Of a stretch of DNA of 38,382 nucleotides, positions 8,314 through 16,044 are shown piece after piece. The position numbers and the translations under genes were made by a program. The notes under the pieces were generated by a model. It saw nothing but the letters and a program-made list of their open reading frames with translations. It did no database searches and had not been told where the DNA came from. The stretch is from Streptomyces bambusae (lineage in GTDB: Bacteria > Actinomycetota > Actinomycetes > Streptomycetales > Streptomycetaceae): the NCBI RefSeq assembly GCF_020532645.1, contig NZ_JAJAUZ010000066.1:1-38382 (forward strand), given 5' to 3'. How positions within the stretch are numbered: the stretch's first letter is position 1; each line of letters starts with the position of its first letter.

Positions 8314-8769
8314 GTGTTCGAGACCTGGGGCGGGGCCGGCCGGGCCCGCGGCGACAGCACTGTCCGCACGGCACGCCGCGCCCGCAGCCGCGCGCGGCGC
8401 ACCGCCCTGCGGGTCTGGGGGGTGCTGGCCGTCGGCCTGTTCCTTGCCGTGGGTGCGCTGCCCGCCGAGCCGGCGCAGGCGGCGTTCGGCTGCGCGGGCC
8501 GGCTGATGAAGACCCTCCCGTTCAGCACCGGCGAGGTGCGCGTGTACAAGACCCGTACCCACGCCTGCGCCGTGACCCTCGCGAAGAGGCCGGGCCGGCC
8601 CCAGTACATGATGGTGAGCATCCAGCCGCGCGGCGGGGTGCCGGTCCCGGACAGCGGCATGTTCAGCCGGCAGGCCGGACCGGTCAGCGTCTCCGCGCTG
8701 AGCCGCTGCGTGTTCGTCCGCGGCCGGGTCGGATCCGGATCCGTATCCTCCGGATGGATCCTCTGCTGA
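8314..8769 (+). CDS. Small secreted protein of unknown function
   Basis: A 151-residue protein I do not recognise. Residues about 22-57 look like a Sec signal: a basic run (RTARRARSRARRTALR), a hydrophobic core (VWGVLAVGLFLAVGAL) and a probable cleavage site at AQA before AFG. The mature part of about 95 residues has four cysteines (in FGCAG, HACAV, SRCVF and the C-terminal WILC), enough for two disulfides, and is otherwise polar and basic. The GTG start at 8314 is preceded by GGAGGGG about 10 nt upstream, which supports it. It lies between the ABC exporter and a secreted peptidase on the same strand, but the next gene has its own promoter. Function unknown; a secreted disulfide-bonded protein is all that can be said. 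Confidence 0.75.
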   Translation: MFETWGGAGRARGDSTVRTARRARSRARRTALRVWGVLAVGLFLAVGALPAEPAQAAFGCAGRLMKTLPFSTGEVRVYKTRTHACAVTLAKRPGRPQYMMVSIQPRGGVPVPDSGMFSRQAGPVSVSALSRCVFVRGRVGSGSVSSGWILC

Positions 8770-8800
8770 CGGGACCGGCGCGGCTTTCCAACCAGGTCTG

Positions 8801-8828
8801 TTCACAGGCGTGTTGCCCCGGCTAGGTT
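8801..8828 (+). promoter_or_regulatory. Housekeeping-type promoter of the S37 peptidase gene
   Basis: TTCACA (8801-8806) and TAGGTT (8823-8828) are separated by 16 bp. The -35 matches five of six TTGACA positions and the -10 fits the TAGRRT form favoured by the Streptomyces vegetative sigma factor HrdB. Transcription would begin near 8835, giving a leader of about 30 nt that contains the AAGGGGAGGG ribosome binding site (8851-8860). Confidence 0.6.
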
Positions 8829-8863
8829 TCCCTGCGTTCGCAGTGATTCCAAGGGGAGGGTGC

Positions 8864-10297
8864 ATGCGCAAGGCGCTCAGATGGCTGCTGTCGCTCGTGG
8901 TGCTGATCGGCACGATGGGTGCGGCCGGTGCGACGGCCGGGGCGGCCACCGCCGCCGGGTCCGCCGACGGCCCGGACATCAAGGACCGCATACTCGCGGT
9001 GCCGGGGATGAGCCTCATCGAGGAGAAGCCGTACCCCGGCTACCGCTTCTTCGTACTGAACTACACGCAGCCGGTCGACCACCGGAAGCCGAAGGGCGCG
9101 AAGTTCCAGCAGCGGCTGACCCTGCTGCACAAGGACACGACCCGTCCCACGGTGTTCTTCACCTCCGGCTACAACGTCAACACCTCGCCGCGGCGCAGTG
9201 AGCCGACGACCATCGTCGACGGCAACCAGCTCTCGCTGGAGTACCGTTTCTTCAACCCGTCCCGCCCCGACCCGGCCGACTGGTCCAAGCTGACCATCTG
9301 GCAGGCCGCGAGCGACCAGCACCGCGTCTTCAAGGCCCTCAAGGCCATCTACCCGAAGAAGTGGCTGGCCACCGGCGGCAGCAAGGGCGGCATGACCGCG
9401 ACCTACTACGAGCGCTTCTACCCGCGCGACATGGACGGCATCGTCGCGTACGTGGCGCCCAACGACGTGGTCAACAAGGAGGACTCGGCCTACGACCGGT
9501 TCTTCGCGAAGGTCGGAACCAAGGAGTGCCGCGACCGGCTGAACGCGGTGCAGCGCGAGGCCCTGGTCCGCCGCGCCCCGCTGGAGGCCAAGTACCAGGC
9601 CGCCGCCGCCGAGAACGGCTGGACGTTCAACACCGTCGGCAACCTCGACAAGGCGTACGAGGCCGTCGTCCTCGACTACGTGTGGGCCTTCTGGCAGTAC
9701 AGCCTGCTCGCCGACTGCTCGGCGATCCCGGCCGCCGCGACCGCGACGGACCAGGAGATCTGGGACTCGATCGACGGCATCTCCGGCTTCTCCGCCTACA
9801 CCGACCAGGGCCTGGAGACGTACACGCCGTACTACTACCAGGCGGGCGTCCAGCTCGGCTCGCCCGACATCAAGCAGCCCCACCTCAAGGGCCTGAGCCG
9901 CTACGGCTACCAGCCGCCGCGCAACTTCGTGCCCCGCTCCATCCCGATGAAGTTCGAGAAGCACGCGATGCGCGACGTGGACCACTGGGTCCGCAACAAC
10001 GCCCACCGCATGCTCTTCGTCTACGGCCAGAACGACCCGTGGGGTGCCGAGCCCTTCCACCTGGGCTACGGCGCGCGTGACAGCTACGTCATGACCGCCC
10101 CCGGCGCCAACCACGGCGCGCGGGTGTCCATGCTGCCCGCCGACCAGCAGGCACTGGCCACCGCGAAGATCCTCAAGTGGGCCGGCGTGGCCCCGGCGGC
10201 CGTGCTGAGCGGCGACGCCAAGGCCCGCCCGCTGGCGAAGCCGGACGCCAAGCTCGACAAGCGCGACGTGGAGCGCGAGCCGCAGCTGCGGCCGTAA
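8864..10297 (+). CDS. Secreted S37-family tripeptidyl aminopeptidase (PS-10 type)
   Basis: A 477-residue exported serine peptidase. Residues 1-34 form a Sec signal (MRKALRWLLSLVVLIG core, Ala-rich end). The alpha/beta-hydrolase triad is visible: Ser173 in GGSKGGMTATYYERFYP, Asp391 in YGQNDPWGAEPF and His417 in PGANHGARV. These motifs and the length match the PS-10 (S37) peptidases of Streptomyces, which remove tripeptides from proteins outside the cell. The ATG at 8864 is chosen because AAGGGGAGGG lies just upstream; an in-frame upstream start at 8810 would spoil the signal peptide. It has its own promoter and a strong terminator at 10324-10360, so it is probably monocistronic. Confidence 0.93.
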   Translation: MRKALRWLLSLVVLIGTMGAAGATAGAATAAGSADGPDIKDRILAVPGMSLIEEKPYPGYRFFVLNYTQPVDHRKPKGAKFQQRLTLLHKDTTRPTVFFTSGYNVNTSPRRSEPTTIVDGNQLSLEYRFFNPSRPDPADWSKLTIWQAASDQHRVFKALKAIYPKKWLATGGSKGGMTATYYERFYPRDMDGIVAYVAPNDVVNKEDSAYDRFFAKVGTKECRDRLNAVQREALVRRAPLEAKYQAAAAENGWTFNTVGNLDKAYEAVVLDYVWAFWQYSLLADCSAIPAAATATDQEIWDSIDGISGFSAYTDQGLETYTPYYYQAGVQLGSPDIKQPHLKGLSRYGYQPPRNFVPRSIPMKFEKHAMRDVDHWVRNNAHRMLFVYGQNDPWGAEPFHLGYGARDSYVMTAPGANHGARVSMLPADQQALATAKILKWAGVAPAAVLSGDAKARPLAKPDAKLDKRDVEREPQLRP

Positions 10298-10323
10298 CCC
10301 CGCACGCGCCTCCGGCAGGCACT

Positions 10324-10360
10324 GAGGCCCCCGGGACCCGCTTCGGGTCCCGGGGGCCTC
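10324..10360. terminator. Strong bidirectional terminator between S37 peptidase and GH3 genes
   Basis: A perfect 16-17-bp stem from 10324 to 10360 closes on a CTT or GCTTC loop. The arms are GAGGCCCCCGGGACCC and its exact complement. It lies 27 nt after the peptidase stop and 24 nt before the convergent GH3 stop, so it can serve both. No long T tract follows, as is normal in Streptomyces. Confidence 0.9.
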
Positions 10361-10383
10361 GGCACGTCCGGCGCCGGCCGCGG

Positions 10384-12183
10384 TCAGTACGTCAGCCCGT
10401 GCCCCAGCGGATACGCGCCCGGCACCGGCACCGGCAGCCGTCCCGACGGGCTCGTCCGGCCCGCCAGCACCCGCGCGGCGGCCCGCAGTTCCACGTCCGT
10501 CCACGCGTACGAGGCCAGCGCCGCCGCGGTGCGCGGCAGCCGGGCCGCGTCGTACGGGTTGCGCACCGCCAGCGCGACCACCGGGACGCCCGTGTCCACC
10601 AGCCGCTGCACCAGCGCGTACTGGCCACCGGACGCCGCCTCCGCCACCGGCACGTTGTACGTGAGCACCACCACCGCGTCCTGCCCGCGGGCGGCGGCCA
10701 CCGCGGCCGCCACCGCCGCCTCGGTGGGGGCGGTGCCGGTGGGCACGGTCTGCGTGGTGAAGCCGAGCGCGGCCAGCTCGCGGGCCAGTGCCGCCGTCGG
10801 CGGACCCGTGGTGCCGCTCGGCGAGCCCGGGTCGGCGCCGGTGACCAGCAGCCGCGGCCGGACGGCGGGGGAGAGCGGCAGCAGCCCGTCCGGGTCGGCC
10901 AGCAGCGTGGTGGTGCCGGCCGCGATCGCGTCGGCCGCCGCCAGGTGCTCCGCGGTGCCCACCGCGGCCGGCACCTCCCCGGGACGCGGCAGCGGACCGG
11001 CGAACAGGCCCCGGCGGAGCTTCAGTTCCAGGATCCGCAGCAGCGAGGCGTCGATCCGGTCCTCGGTCAGCTCGCCGGACCTTACCGCCGCCAGCACCGA
11101 CCGGATGGCCAGCCGCAGGTCCGGCGGGTTCAGCAGCTGGTCGCAGCCCGCCTTCAGGGCCAGCACCGGCACCCGGTCGTCCCCGTACTTCTGCCGTACG
11201 CCGGCCATGTCGAGCGCGTCGGTCACCACCACCCCCCGGAAGCCGAGGCGTTCGCGCAGCAGCCCGGTGACGATCGGCCGGGACAGCGTGGCCGGGTCGC
11301 CGGACGGGTCCAGGGCCGGGAAGACGATGTGGGCGGTCATCACCGCGTCCGCCCCGGCCCGCACCGCCGCCCGGAACGGCGGCTCGTCCAGCTCCTCCCA
11401 CTGCGCCCGGGTGTGCCGCATCACCGGCAGCCCCACGTGGCTGTCCGTCTCGGTGTCCCCGTGGCCCGGGAAGTGCTTGGCGGTGGCGGCGATCCCGGAC
11501 TCCTGGTAACCGCGCACCTGGGCGGCCACCAGCTCCGCCACCGCCCGCGGGTCCGAGCCGAACGACCGTACGCCGATGACCGGGTTCGCCGGGTTCACGT
11601 TGACGTCGGCGACCGGCGCGTAGTCCTGGCGGATGCCCAGCGCGGCGAGTTCGGCGCCGGCGATCCGGGCCGCCTCCCGGGCCCCGGCCGCATCCCCGGC
11701 CGCCCCCAGCGCCATCGCCCCCGGGAACAGGGTCGCCGGACGGCCGATCCGGGCCACCGCGCCGTGCTCCTGGTCCACCGACAGCAGCAGCGGGATCCCG
11801 GACGGCCCGGCCAGCGCGGCCCGCTGGAGACCCTCGGACAGCTCGGCGACCAGCTGCGGACTGCGGGTGTTGTGCGCCCACCCGAAGTAGACGATCCCGC
11901 CCACGTGGTACGCCGAGACCACCTCGGCGGCGGTACGGACCCCGAAGTGCGCCAGGTTGGACTCGGCGTCCGCCGGGTCGGGCGCGGTCGCGGAGTGCCC
12001 GTAGACCCGGGTCACGAACAGCTGGCCCACCTTCTCGGCCAGGGACATCCGGGCGGCCAGGCGGGCCGGCCCGGTCACGGGCGCGGGCCGGCGGGTGCCG
12101 GCGGCGGAGGCGGACCCGGCGGCCGGGAGGGCCGCCAGGGCGGCCGCGGCGAGCAGGAGGCGGCGGGAGGCGTGGTACGGCAC
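10384..12183 (-). CDS. Secreted GH3 beta-N-acetylhexosaminidase
   Basis: A 599-residue glycoside hydrolase family 3 protein. The N-terminus (ASRRLLLAAAALAALPAAG) is an export signal with a twin arginine at residues 7-8, possibly Tat. The catalytic domain carries KHFPGHGDTETDSH, the loop with the Asp-His acid/base dyad that marks NagZ-type N-acetylhexosaminidases rather than beta-glucosidases, and the nucleophile Asp322 in VVTDALDM. A C-terminal GH3 alpha/beta sandwich (about 420-599) makes it longer than single-domain NagZ (about 340). Likely substrate: GlcNAc-containing cell-wall or chitin fragments. The GTG start at 12183 has no Shine-Dalgarno, but TAGCGT sits 6 nt upstream, so a leaderless mRNA is likely. 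It lies 9 nt after the LysR gene; its -10 overlaps the LysR stop. Confidence 0.9.
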   Translation of the reverse strand: MPYHASRRLLLAAAALAALPAAGSASAAGTRRPAPVTGPARLAARMSLAEKVGQLFVTRVYGHSATAPDPADAESNLAHFGVRTAAEVVSAYHVGGIVYFGWAHNTRSPQLVAELSEGLQRAALAGPSGIPLLLSVDQEHGAVARIGRPATLFPGAMALGAAGDAAGAREAARIAGAELAALGIRQDYAPVADVNVNPANPVIGVRSFGSDPRAVAELVAAQVRGYQESGIAATAKHFPGHGDTETDSHVGLPVMRHTRAQWEELDEPPFRAAVRAGADAVMTAHIVFPALDPSGDPATLSRPIVTGLLRERLGFRGVVVTDALDMAGVRQKYGDDRVPVLALKAGCDQLLNPPDLRLAIRSVLAAVRSGELTEDRIDASLLRILELKLRRGLFAGPLPRPGEVPAAVGTAEHLAAADAIAAGTTTLLADPDGLLPLSPAVRPRLLVTGADPGSPSGTTGPPTAALARELAALGFTTQTVPTGTAPTEAAVAAAVAAARGQDAVVVLTYNVPVAEAASGGQYALVQRLVDTGVPVVALAVRNPYDAARLPRTAAALASYAWTDVELRAAARVLAGRTSPSGRLPVPVPGAYPLGHGLTY

Positions 12184-12189
12184 CCGGGC

Positions 12190-12195
12190 ACGCTA
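12190..12195 (-). promoter_or_regulatory. Candidate -10 element of leaderless GH3 gene, overlapping the lysR stop
   Basis: On the minus strand TAGCGT occupies 12195-12190, 6 nt before the GTG start of the GH3 gene. Its first three bases are the TAG stop codon of the LysR gene. The geometry matches a leaderless HrdB-type promoter; no convincing -35 is seen. Confidence 0.45.
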
Positions 12196-13179
12196 CTGCC
12201 GGCTCCCGTCCGCGGCCCCGGGGACACCCCCGGCGTCCCCCGGACGTGCGACCCGGCCCCGCGCCGGCGGCTCCGGATAGCCCGGCGGCGGCCAGTGCGC
12301 CCGCAGCACCCGCACCGCCTCGGTGATCGCCGGGCGGCGGGACGCGCCGGTCCGCCACAGCGCGTACAGCCGCCGGGTGGGGACCGGCTCCAGCGGGACG
12401 GCGACCGCGCCCGGCGGCAGCGGCCCGGTGCCCAGCCGGGGGATCACGGCGATGCCCAGGCCGGCGGCGACCAGGGCGACCTGGGTGTGGTTCTCCTCCA
12501 CCACGTGCGCGATGTCGGGCTGCACGCCCACCGCCCGCAGGGTGCGCACCAGCCAGTCGTGGCAGACCCGGCCGGGCGGCTGCGACACCCAGCGCTGCCC
12601 GTTCAGGTCGGTGCGGCGGACCCGCTCCCGGCGGGTGAACGGGTGGCCCTCGGGCACCACCAGGTCGCACAGGTCGTCTCCGATGACCGCCTGCTCCACG
12701 CCGTCCGGGGTGGGCAGCCGGGCGATGTCCCAGTCGTGGGCGACCGCCAGGTCGGTCACGCCGCGGGCCACCAGGTCCGTGGACAGGTGCGGGTCGACCT
12801 CCGTGAGGCGGACCTCCAGCGCCGGGTGCGCGGCGGCCAGTTCGGCCAGGACGCCGGGCAGCAGGCCGCGGGCGGCCGAGGCGAACGCGGCCACCCGCAG
12901 CTGCCCGCTGGGCCGCCCGCGGCGCTCCTCCAGGGTGGTCTCGGCCCGCTCCACGATGGCCAGCAGCTCCTGCGCGGTGGCGGCCAGGTGCCGGGCCTCC
13001 TCGGTCAGCGCGACGCCCCGGCCGCGGCGCTCCAGCAGCGTGGAGCGGGTCTCCCGCTCCAGCTTGGCGATCTGCTGGGAGACGGCCGAGGGGGTGTAGC
13101 CCAGGGCTTCGGCGGCCGCGCCCACGGAGCCGTGGACGGACACCGCGTGGAGGGCGCGCAGTCGGGAGAGGTCGAGCAT
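12193..13179 (-). CDS. LysR-family transcriptional regulator
   Basis: A 328-residue LysR-type regulator. The N-terminal winged helix-turn-helix is clear: LRALHAVSVHGSVGAAAEALGYTPSAVSQQIAKLERE, followed by the LTEEARHLAATAQELL linker helix. Residues about 90-300 form the two-lobed effector-binding domain (QLRVAAFASAARGLLP onward). A Pro/Gly/Arg-rich tail of about 30 residues ends the protein. It is divergent from an EamA-type exporter with a 111-bp spacer holding a T-N11-A inverted repeat, so it most likely controls that exporter and itself. No Shine-Dalgarno precedes the ATG at 13179, but TAGGCT lies 6 nt upstream, which suggests a leaderless mRNA. Effector unknown. Confidence 0.92.
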   Translation of the reverse strand: MLDLSRLRALHAVSVHGSVGAAAEALGYTPSAVSQQIAKLERETRSTLLERRGRGVALTEEARHLAATAQELLAIVERAETTLEERRGRPSGQLRVAAFASAARGLLPGVLAELAAAHPALEVRLTEVDPHLSTDLVARGVTDLAVAHDWDIARLPTPDGVEQAVIGDDLCDLVVPEGHPFTRRERVRRTDLNGQRWVSQPPGRVCHDWLVRTLRAVGVQPDIAHVVEENHTQVALVAAGLGIAVIPRLGTGPLPPGAVAVPLEPVPTRRLYALWRTGASRRPAITEAVRVLRAHWPPPGYPEPPARGRVARPGDAGGVPGAADGSRQ

Positions 13180-13213
13180 GCGGGCAGCCTAGGGGGTGTT
13201 GCCGCCCGTCGTC

Positions 13214-13234
13214 GGATGAAGGAATGCTTCATCC
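13214..13234. promoter_or_regulatory. LysR-type operator (T-N11-A inverted repeat)
   Basis: GGATGAAG and CTTCATCC form perfect 8-bp arms around GAATG. The inner part has the T-N11-A form typical of LysR recognition sites. It lies between the divergent lysR and EamA genes, just upstream of the presumed lysR promoter region, where autoregulation and activation of the partner gene are usually combined. Confidence 0.75.
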
Positions 13235-13290
13235 AATGGTGAAGACATCTGCGCTGGTGCTACACGGTCGCCCGGCCGGATGCTCGGACC

Positions 13291-14289
13291 ATGCGTCCTG
13301 TGCACACCGCCCTCGCCGTCCTCGTGACCGCCGTCTGGGGCTTCAACTTCGTCGTCATCCAGATCGGGCTGGGCGACGTACCGCCGCTGCTCCTGTCCGC
13401 CCTGCGGTTCCTGGCGGCGGCGCTGCCGGCGGTGTTCTTCGTCGGCCGGCCCAAGGTCGCGTGGAAGTGGGTGATCGCGGTCGGACTCGCCCTGGGCGTC
13501 GCCAAGTTCGGGCTGCTGTTCCTGGGGATGGACGCCGGGATGCCGGCCGGGCTGTCCTCGCTCGTCCTCCAGGTCCAGGCCGTGTTCACCGCGGTGCTCG
13601 CGGCCGTGGTGCTGCGGGAGCGGCCGGGCCGGCTGCGGATCGCGGGCATGGCCGTCGCGGTCGCCGGGATCGGGGTCGCGGCGGTCGGCGAGGGCACCGC
13701 CGGGCCGCCGGCCGGCTTCGCGATGGTGGTGGCGGCCGCCGCCTGCTGGGGGGTGTCGAACGTCCTGACCCGCCGGGCGGCGCCGCCGGACGCCCTCAAC
13801 TTCATGGTGTGGGTGTGCACGGTGCCGGTGCTGCCGCTGCTGGCGCTCTCCCTGCTGCTGGAGGGCCCGGAACGGGACCTGGCCGCGCTGCGCTCGCTGG
13901 ACTGGGGCGCCGCGGGGGTGCTCGGCTACCTGGCCTGGGTGAGCACCGTGTTCGGCTTCGGTGCCTGGGGGTACCTGCTGCGCCGCTACCCGGCCTCCTC
14001 GGTGGCGCCGTTCTCGCTGCTGGTGCCGGTGTTCGGGATGAGTTCGGCGGCGCTGGTGTTCGGCGAGGAGGTGTCCGGGCTGCGGTGGCTCGCGGCGGTG
14101 CTGCTGGTCGGCGGGGTGGCGCTCACCTCGCTGGTGCCGGCCCGGCCGGGTACGGCTCCGGCGCCGACGGGCGCTCCGGCGCCGGTGGGTGCGCCTGGTC
14201 CGGTCAGCGTTCCTGGAGCGGCAGCCGCCAGTCCTGCCCGGTCAGGGACGCCCCGAACGACCGGTGCGGTTTCTCCGCGACGAGGGTGA
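13291..14289 (+). CDS. EamA/DMT-family exporter
   Basis: A 332-residue membrane protein of the drug/metabolite transporter superfamily. Two EamA repeats, about ten transmembrane helices in all, run from residue 5 to about 285: VTAVWGFNFVVIQIGLGDVPPLL starts repeat 1 and AAAACWGVSNVLTRRAAP starts repeat 2. The last 50 residues are an Ala/Pro/Gly-rich tail with no membrane segment. Such proteins export amino acids or small metabolites. The divergent LysR gene and the operator between them suggest substrate-induced expression. The ATG at 13291 lacks a Shine-Dalgarno sequence; GATGCT 6 nt upstream may be a -10 of a leaderless transcript. The 3' end overlaps the convergent GNAT gene by 86 bp, so the tail is encoded antisense to GNAT. 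Confidence 0.9.
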   Translation: MRPVHTALAVLVTAVWGFNFVVIQIGLGDVPPLLLSALRFLAAALPAVFFVGRPKVAWKWVIAVGLALGVAKFGLLFLGMDAGMPAGLSSLVLQVQAVFTAVLAAVVLRERPGRLRIAGMAVAVAGIGVAAVGEGTAGPPAGFAMVVAAAACWGVSNVLTRRAAPPDALNFMVWVCTVPVLPLLALSLLLEGPERDLAALRSLDWGAAGVLGYLAWVSTVFGFGAWGYLLRRYPASSVAPFSLLVPVFGMSSAALVFGEEVSGLRWLAAVLLVGGVALTSLVPARPGTAPAPTGAPAPVGAPGPVSVPGAAAASPARSGTPRTTGAVSPRRG

Positions 14290-14707
14290 ACCCGGCCCGC
14301 TCGTAGAGCACGCGGGCGGCGCCCAGCACGTCGTTCGTCCACAGCACGAGGTCGCGGTAGCCCGCCTCCCGGGCGAAGGCCACCACCTCGTCCACCAGCC
14401 GGGCGCCGATGCCGTGGCCGCGGCCCGCCGGGTCGACGAGGAGCAGTCGCAGCCGTGCGGTGCCCGGCGCGTCGTCCCGTACGCACATCACGCACCCGGC
14501 GGGCTCCCCGTCGAGTTCGGCGATCCAGACCCGCTCCAGGTGCGGGTCGTGGTCCTGGGCGAAGTCCGCGACGATCCGCGCGACCAGCCCCTCGAACTCG
14601 GCGTTCCAGCCGTACTCGGCGGCGTAGAGCGCGCCGTGCCGCTGCACGATCCACCCCAGGTCGCCCGGCCGCGGACCGCGCAGGCGGACGGTGTCGTCTG
14701 GCTCCAT
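14204..14707 (-). CDS. GNAT-family N-acetyltransferase
   Basis: A 167-residue GNAT protein. The acetyl-CoA pyrophosphate loop is visible as GRGHGIGARLVDEVVAFA (motif A), preceded by the strand ARLRLLLVDP and followed by LVLWTNDVLGAARVLYERAGF (motif B). In streptomycetes the same domain is often the C-terminal half of a MarR-GNAT fusion; here it stands alone with its own start. The ATG at 14707 has no Shine-Dalgarno, but TACCCT lies exactly 7 nt before it, pointing to a leaderless mRNA. It is divergent from the gene at 14770 and overlaps the end of the EamA gene by 86 bp. The acetylated substrate is unknown. Confidence 0.9.
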   Translation of the reverse strand: MEPDDTVRLRGPRPGDLGWIVQRHGALYAAEYGWNAEFEGLVARIVADFAQDHDPHLERVWIAELDGEPAGCVMCVRDDAPGTARLRLLLVDPAGRGHGIGARLVDEVVAFAREAGYRDLVLWTNDVLGAARVLYERAGFTLVAEKPHRSFGASLTGQDWRLPLQER

Positions 14708-14714
14708 GGGGCCG

Positions 14715-14720
14715 AGGGTA
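14715..14720 (-). promoter_or_regulatory. Candidate -10 element of leaderless GNAT gene
   Basis: TACCCT on the minus strand (14720-14715) is followed by 7 nt and then the ATG at 14707. This fits a transcript starting at the A of the start codon. The -35 is not recognisable. Confidence 0.4.
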
Positions 14721-14769
14721 CCGGCGCACGCCCGGCGGGCGGGGCCGCGGAAACCGTGAGGAGCAGGTC

Positions 14770-15501
14770 ATGAAGGAGCAAAACGGAACGTCCGGGCAGT
14801 GGCGGGTGGACTTCGACGCGGAGGTGGTCTTCAGCAACGGCGGCGCCCTCCGGACCCAGGGCTTCCGCCTCGACGTCCCCGGCGATTCCATCGGGGACGC
14901 GGAACTGGGCGAACTCCTCGTCCGGCACCTCGGCCTGCTGATGGTCGGCCGTACGAGGATCACGCGGAAGGAGATGGTCCGGGAGGCGCACAAGGGGTCG
15001 CGGGGGACGGGGACGGGCTCCGGTTCCGGCCCCCGGCAGGTGGTGGACCTGACCGGGCCGGACACCCGCATCGCCCGGCCGGCCGGGGCGGAGGGCGCCT
15101 CCGGACCGGCCGCGCTCGCCGCCCTGGTGGACCTCCCCGTCGCCCTGGTCCGGCTCACCGGGGCCGCCGAGCCGGTCGCCGGCCGCCCGGCCCTGGCGCC
15201 GTTCGACCTCGCCGGCCACGCCGTCGTCGTCGAGACCGGCCGCACCGGCGGCCCGTACCTCACCGAGGACGCGGTGGCCCTGCTGGCGGCCCGGGGCGCC
15301 GCCCTCGTGGCCACCGACAGCACCGTGGACACCGGCCCGGCCGCCGCCGCGCTCGCCGCCGCCGGACTGCCCGCCGTCACCGGCCTGACCGGCCTGGCCG
15401 CGCTCCCGGCCGCCGGGGCCCGGCTGCACGCCGTACCGGGCCCGCAGGCCTGCGGGCCGTGGCTCCGGGCGTACGCGGTCGTGCCCGGCGCGGGAGGCTG
15501 A
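14770..15501 (+). CDS. Cyclase-like protein lacking the metal-binding motif
   Basis: A 243-residue protein in two parts. Residues 1-70 (WRVDFDAEVVFSNGGALR, then RKEMVREAHKG) form a small domain I do not recognise. Residues about 85-243 resemble the C-terminal half of the putative cyclase/kynurenine formamidase family: VDLTGPDTRIA, HAVVVETGRTGGPYLTEDA, LLAARGAALVATDS, GLAALPAAGARLHAVPGP. The family's HxGTHxDxP metal-binding motif, normally in the N-terminal half, is absent, so hydrolase activity is unlikely and a binding or structural role is possible. A Gly/Ser/Thr linker joins the parts. The ATG at 14770 follows GAGGAG and is preferred to the long upstream reading frame, which runs antisense to GNAT. 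It ends 11 nt before the convergent DUF937 gene. Confidence 0.7.
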   Translation: MKEQNGTSGQWRVDFDAEVVFSNGGALRTQGFRLDVPGDSIGDAELGELLVRHLGLLMVGRTRITRKEMVREAHKGSRGTGTGSGSGPRQVVDLTGPDTRIARPAGAEGASGPAALAALVDLPVALVRLTGAAEPVAGRPALAPFDLAGHAVVVETGRTGGPYLTEDAVALLAARGAALVATDSTVDTGPAAAALAAAGLPAVTGLTGLAALPAAGARLHAVPGPQACGPWLRAYAVVPGAGG

Positions 15502-15512
15502 GTGCGGCCCGG

Positions 15513-16031
15513 CTACTTCCTGCCGCCGCCGAGGATCTGGCCGAGCAGGTCGCCGAGGCCGCCGCCGCTGCCGGCCTGGCCTGCGCCCGGTGCGGGGGCG
15601 GCCGAGCCCGGCGCGCCCTTGCCCGCGGCCCGCTTGGCGAGGACCGCCAGCAGCACCGGGATCAGCATCTCGATCACCCGGGTGACGGTGGCCGCCGGCA
15701 GACCGGTCTTCTTCGCCACCGCCGCGGCCACCGGCTTGGCGACCTTGGCGAGCACGCCCGCCATCAGCCCGCCGCTCAGCAGCCCGCCGCCCAGCGTCGC
15801 CACGCCCTGCAGCGGCGGTTCGGACACCTCGGCGAAGGCCTGCCGGGCCTCCTCGCCGTCCTGGTCGTCCGCTCCGGCCTTGTCCTGGAGCCCGCCGGCG
15901 AGCGCGCCCGCGGTGGTGCGGACCACGTCCTGCGCGCCTGCGGCGTCGGTGCCGAGGAGACCGGCGATCTCGGTGAGCCTGTCGTCGCCGAGCTCGCGGA
16001 GAACATCGGTTTCGAAGGATTCATCGCTCAT
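15513..16031 (-). CDS. DUF937 (YidB-like) domain protein
   Basis: A 172-residue cytoplasmic protein with the DUF937 pattern: repeated small hydrophobic helices, DVVRTTAGALAGGLQDKAG in the first half and LMAGVLAKVAKPVAAAVAKKTGLP then VIEMLIPVLLAVLAKRAAGKG in the second. It ends in a Gly/Ala/Pro-rich linker and GGLGDLLGQILGGGRK, a short motif that many members of this family carry at the C-terminus. The family has no established biochemical function. The ATG at 16031 lacks a Shine-Dalgarno sequence but has TAGCGT 7 nt upstream, consistent with a leaderless mRNA. It is convergent with the cyclase-like gene. Confidence 0.85.
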   Translation of the reverse strand: MSDESFETDVLRELGDDRLTEIAGLLGTDAAGAQDVVRTTAGALAGGLQDKAGADDQDGEEARQAFAEVSEPPLQGVATLGGGLLSGGLMAGVLAKVAKPVAAAVAKKTGLPAATVTRVIEMLIPVLLAVLAKRAAGKGAPGSAAPAPGAGQAGSGGGLGDLLGQILGGGRK

Positions 16032-16038
16032 GGCGGAA

Positions 16039-16044
16039 ACGCTA
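16039..16044 (-). promoter_or_regulatory. Candidate -10 element of leaderless DUF937 gene
   Basis: TAGCGT on the minus strand (16044-16039) is followed by 7 nt and then the ATG at 16031. A TTGACC at 16077-16072 is too far away to pair with it and may belong to another start site. Confidence 0.4.

Noticed and set aside
8067..8825. 252-residue plus-strand frame over the 24-bp repeat
   Set aside because: It overlaps both the ABC exporter end and the small secreted protein in other frames, and contains mainly repeat-derived Ala/Pro/Arg.
3811..9018. 1735-residue open frame on the minus strand across the ABC exporter
   Set aside because: It is antisense to the exporter with a strong domain match; only its last 100 codons (3811-4113) are real, as vapB.
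8822..12670. 1282-residue open frame on the minus strand spanning the peptidase and GH3 region
   Set aside because: It has low-complexity Gly/Arg/Pro content and runs through the GH3 gene in a different frame; long antisense frames are common in this GC range.
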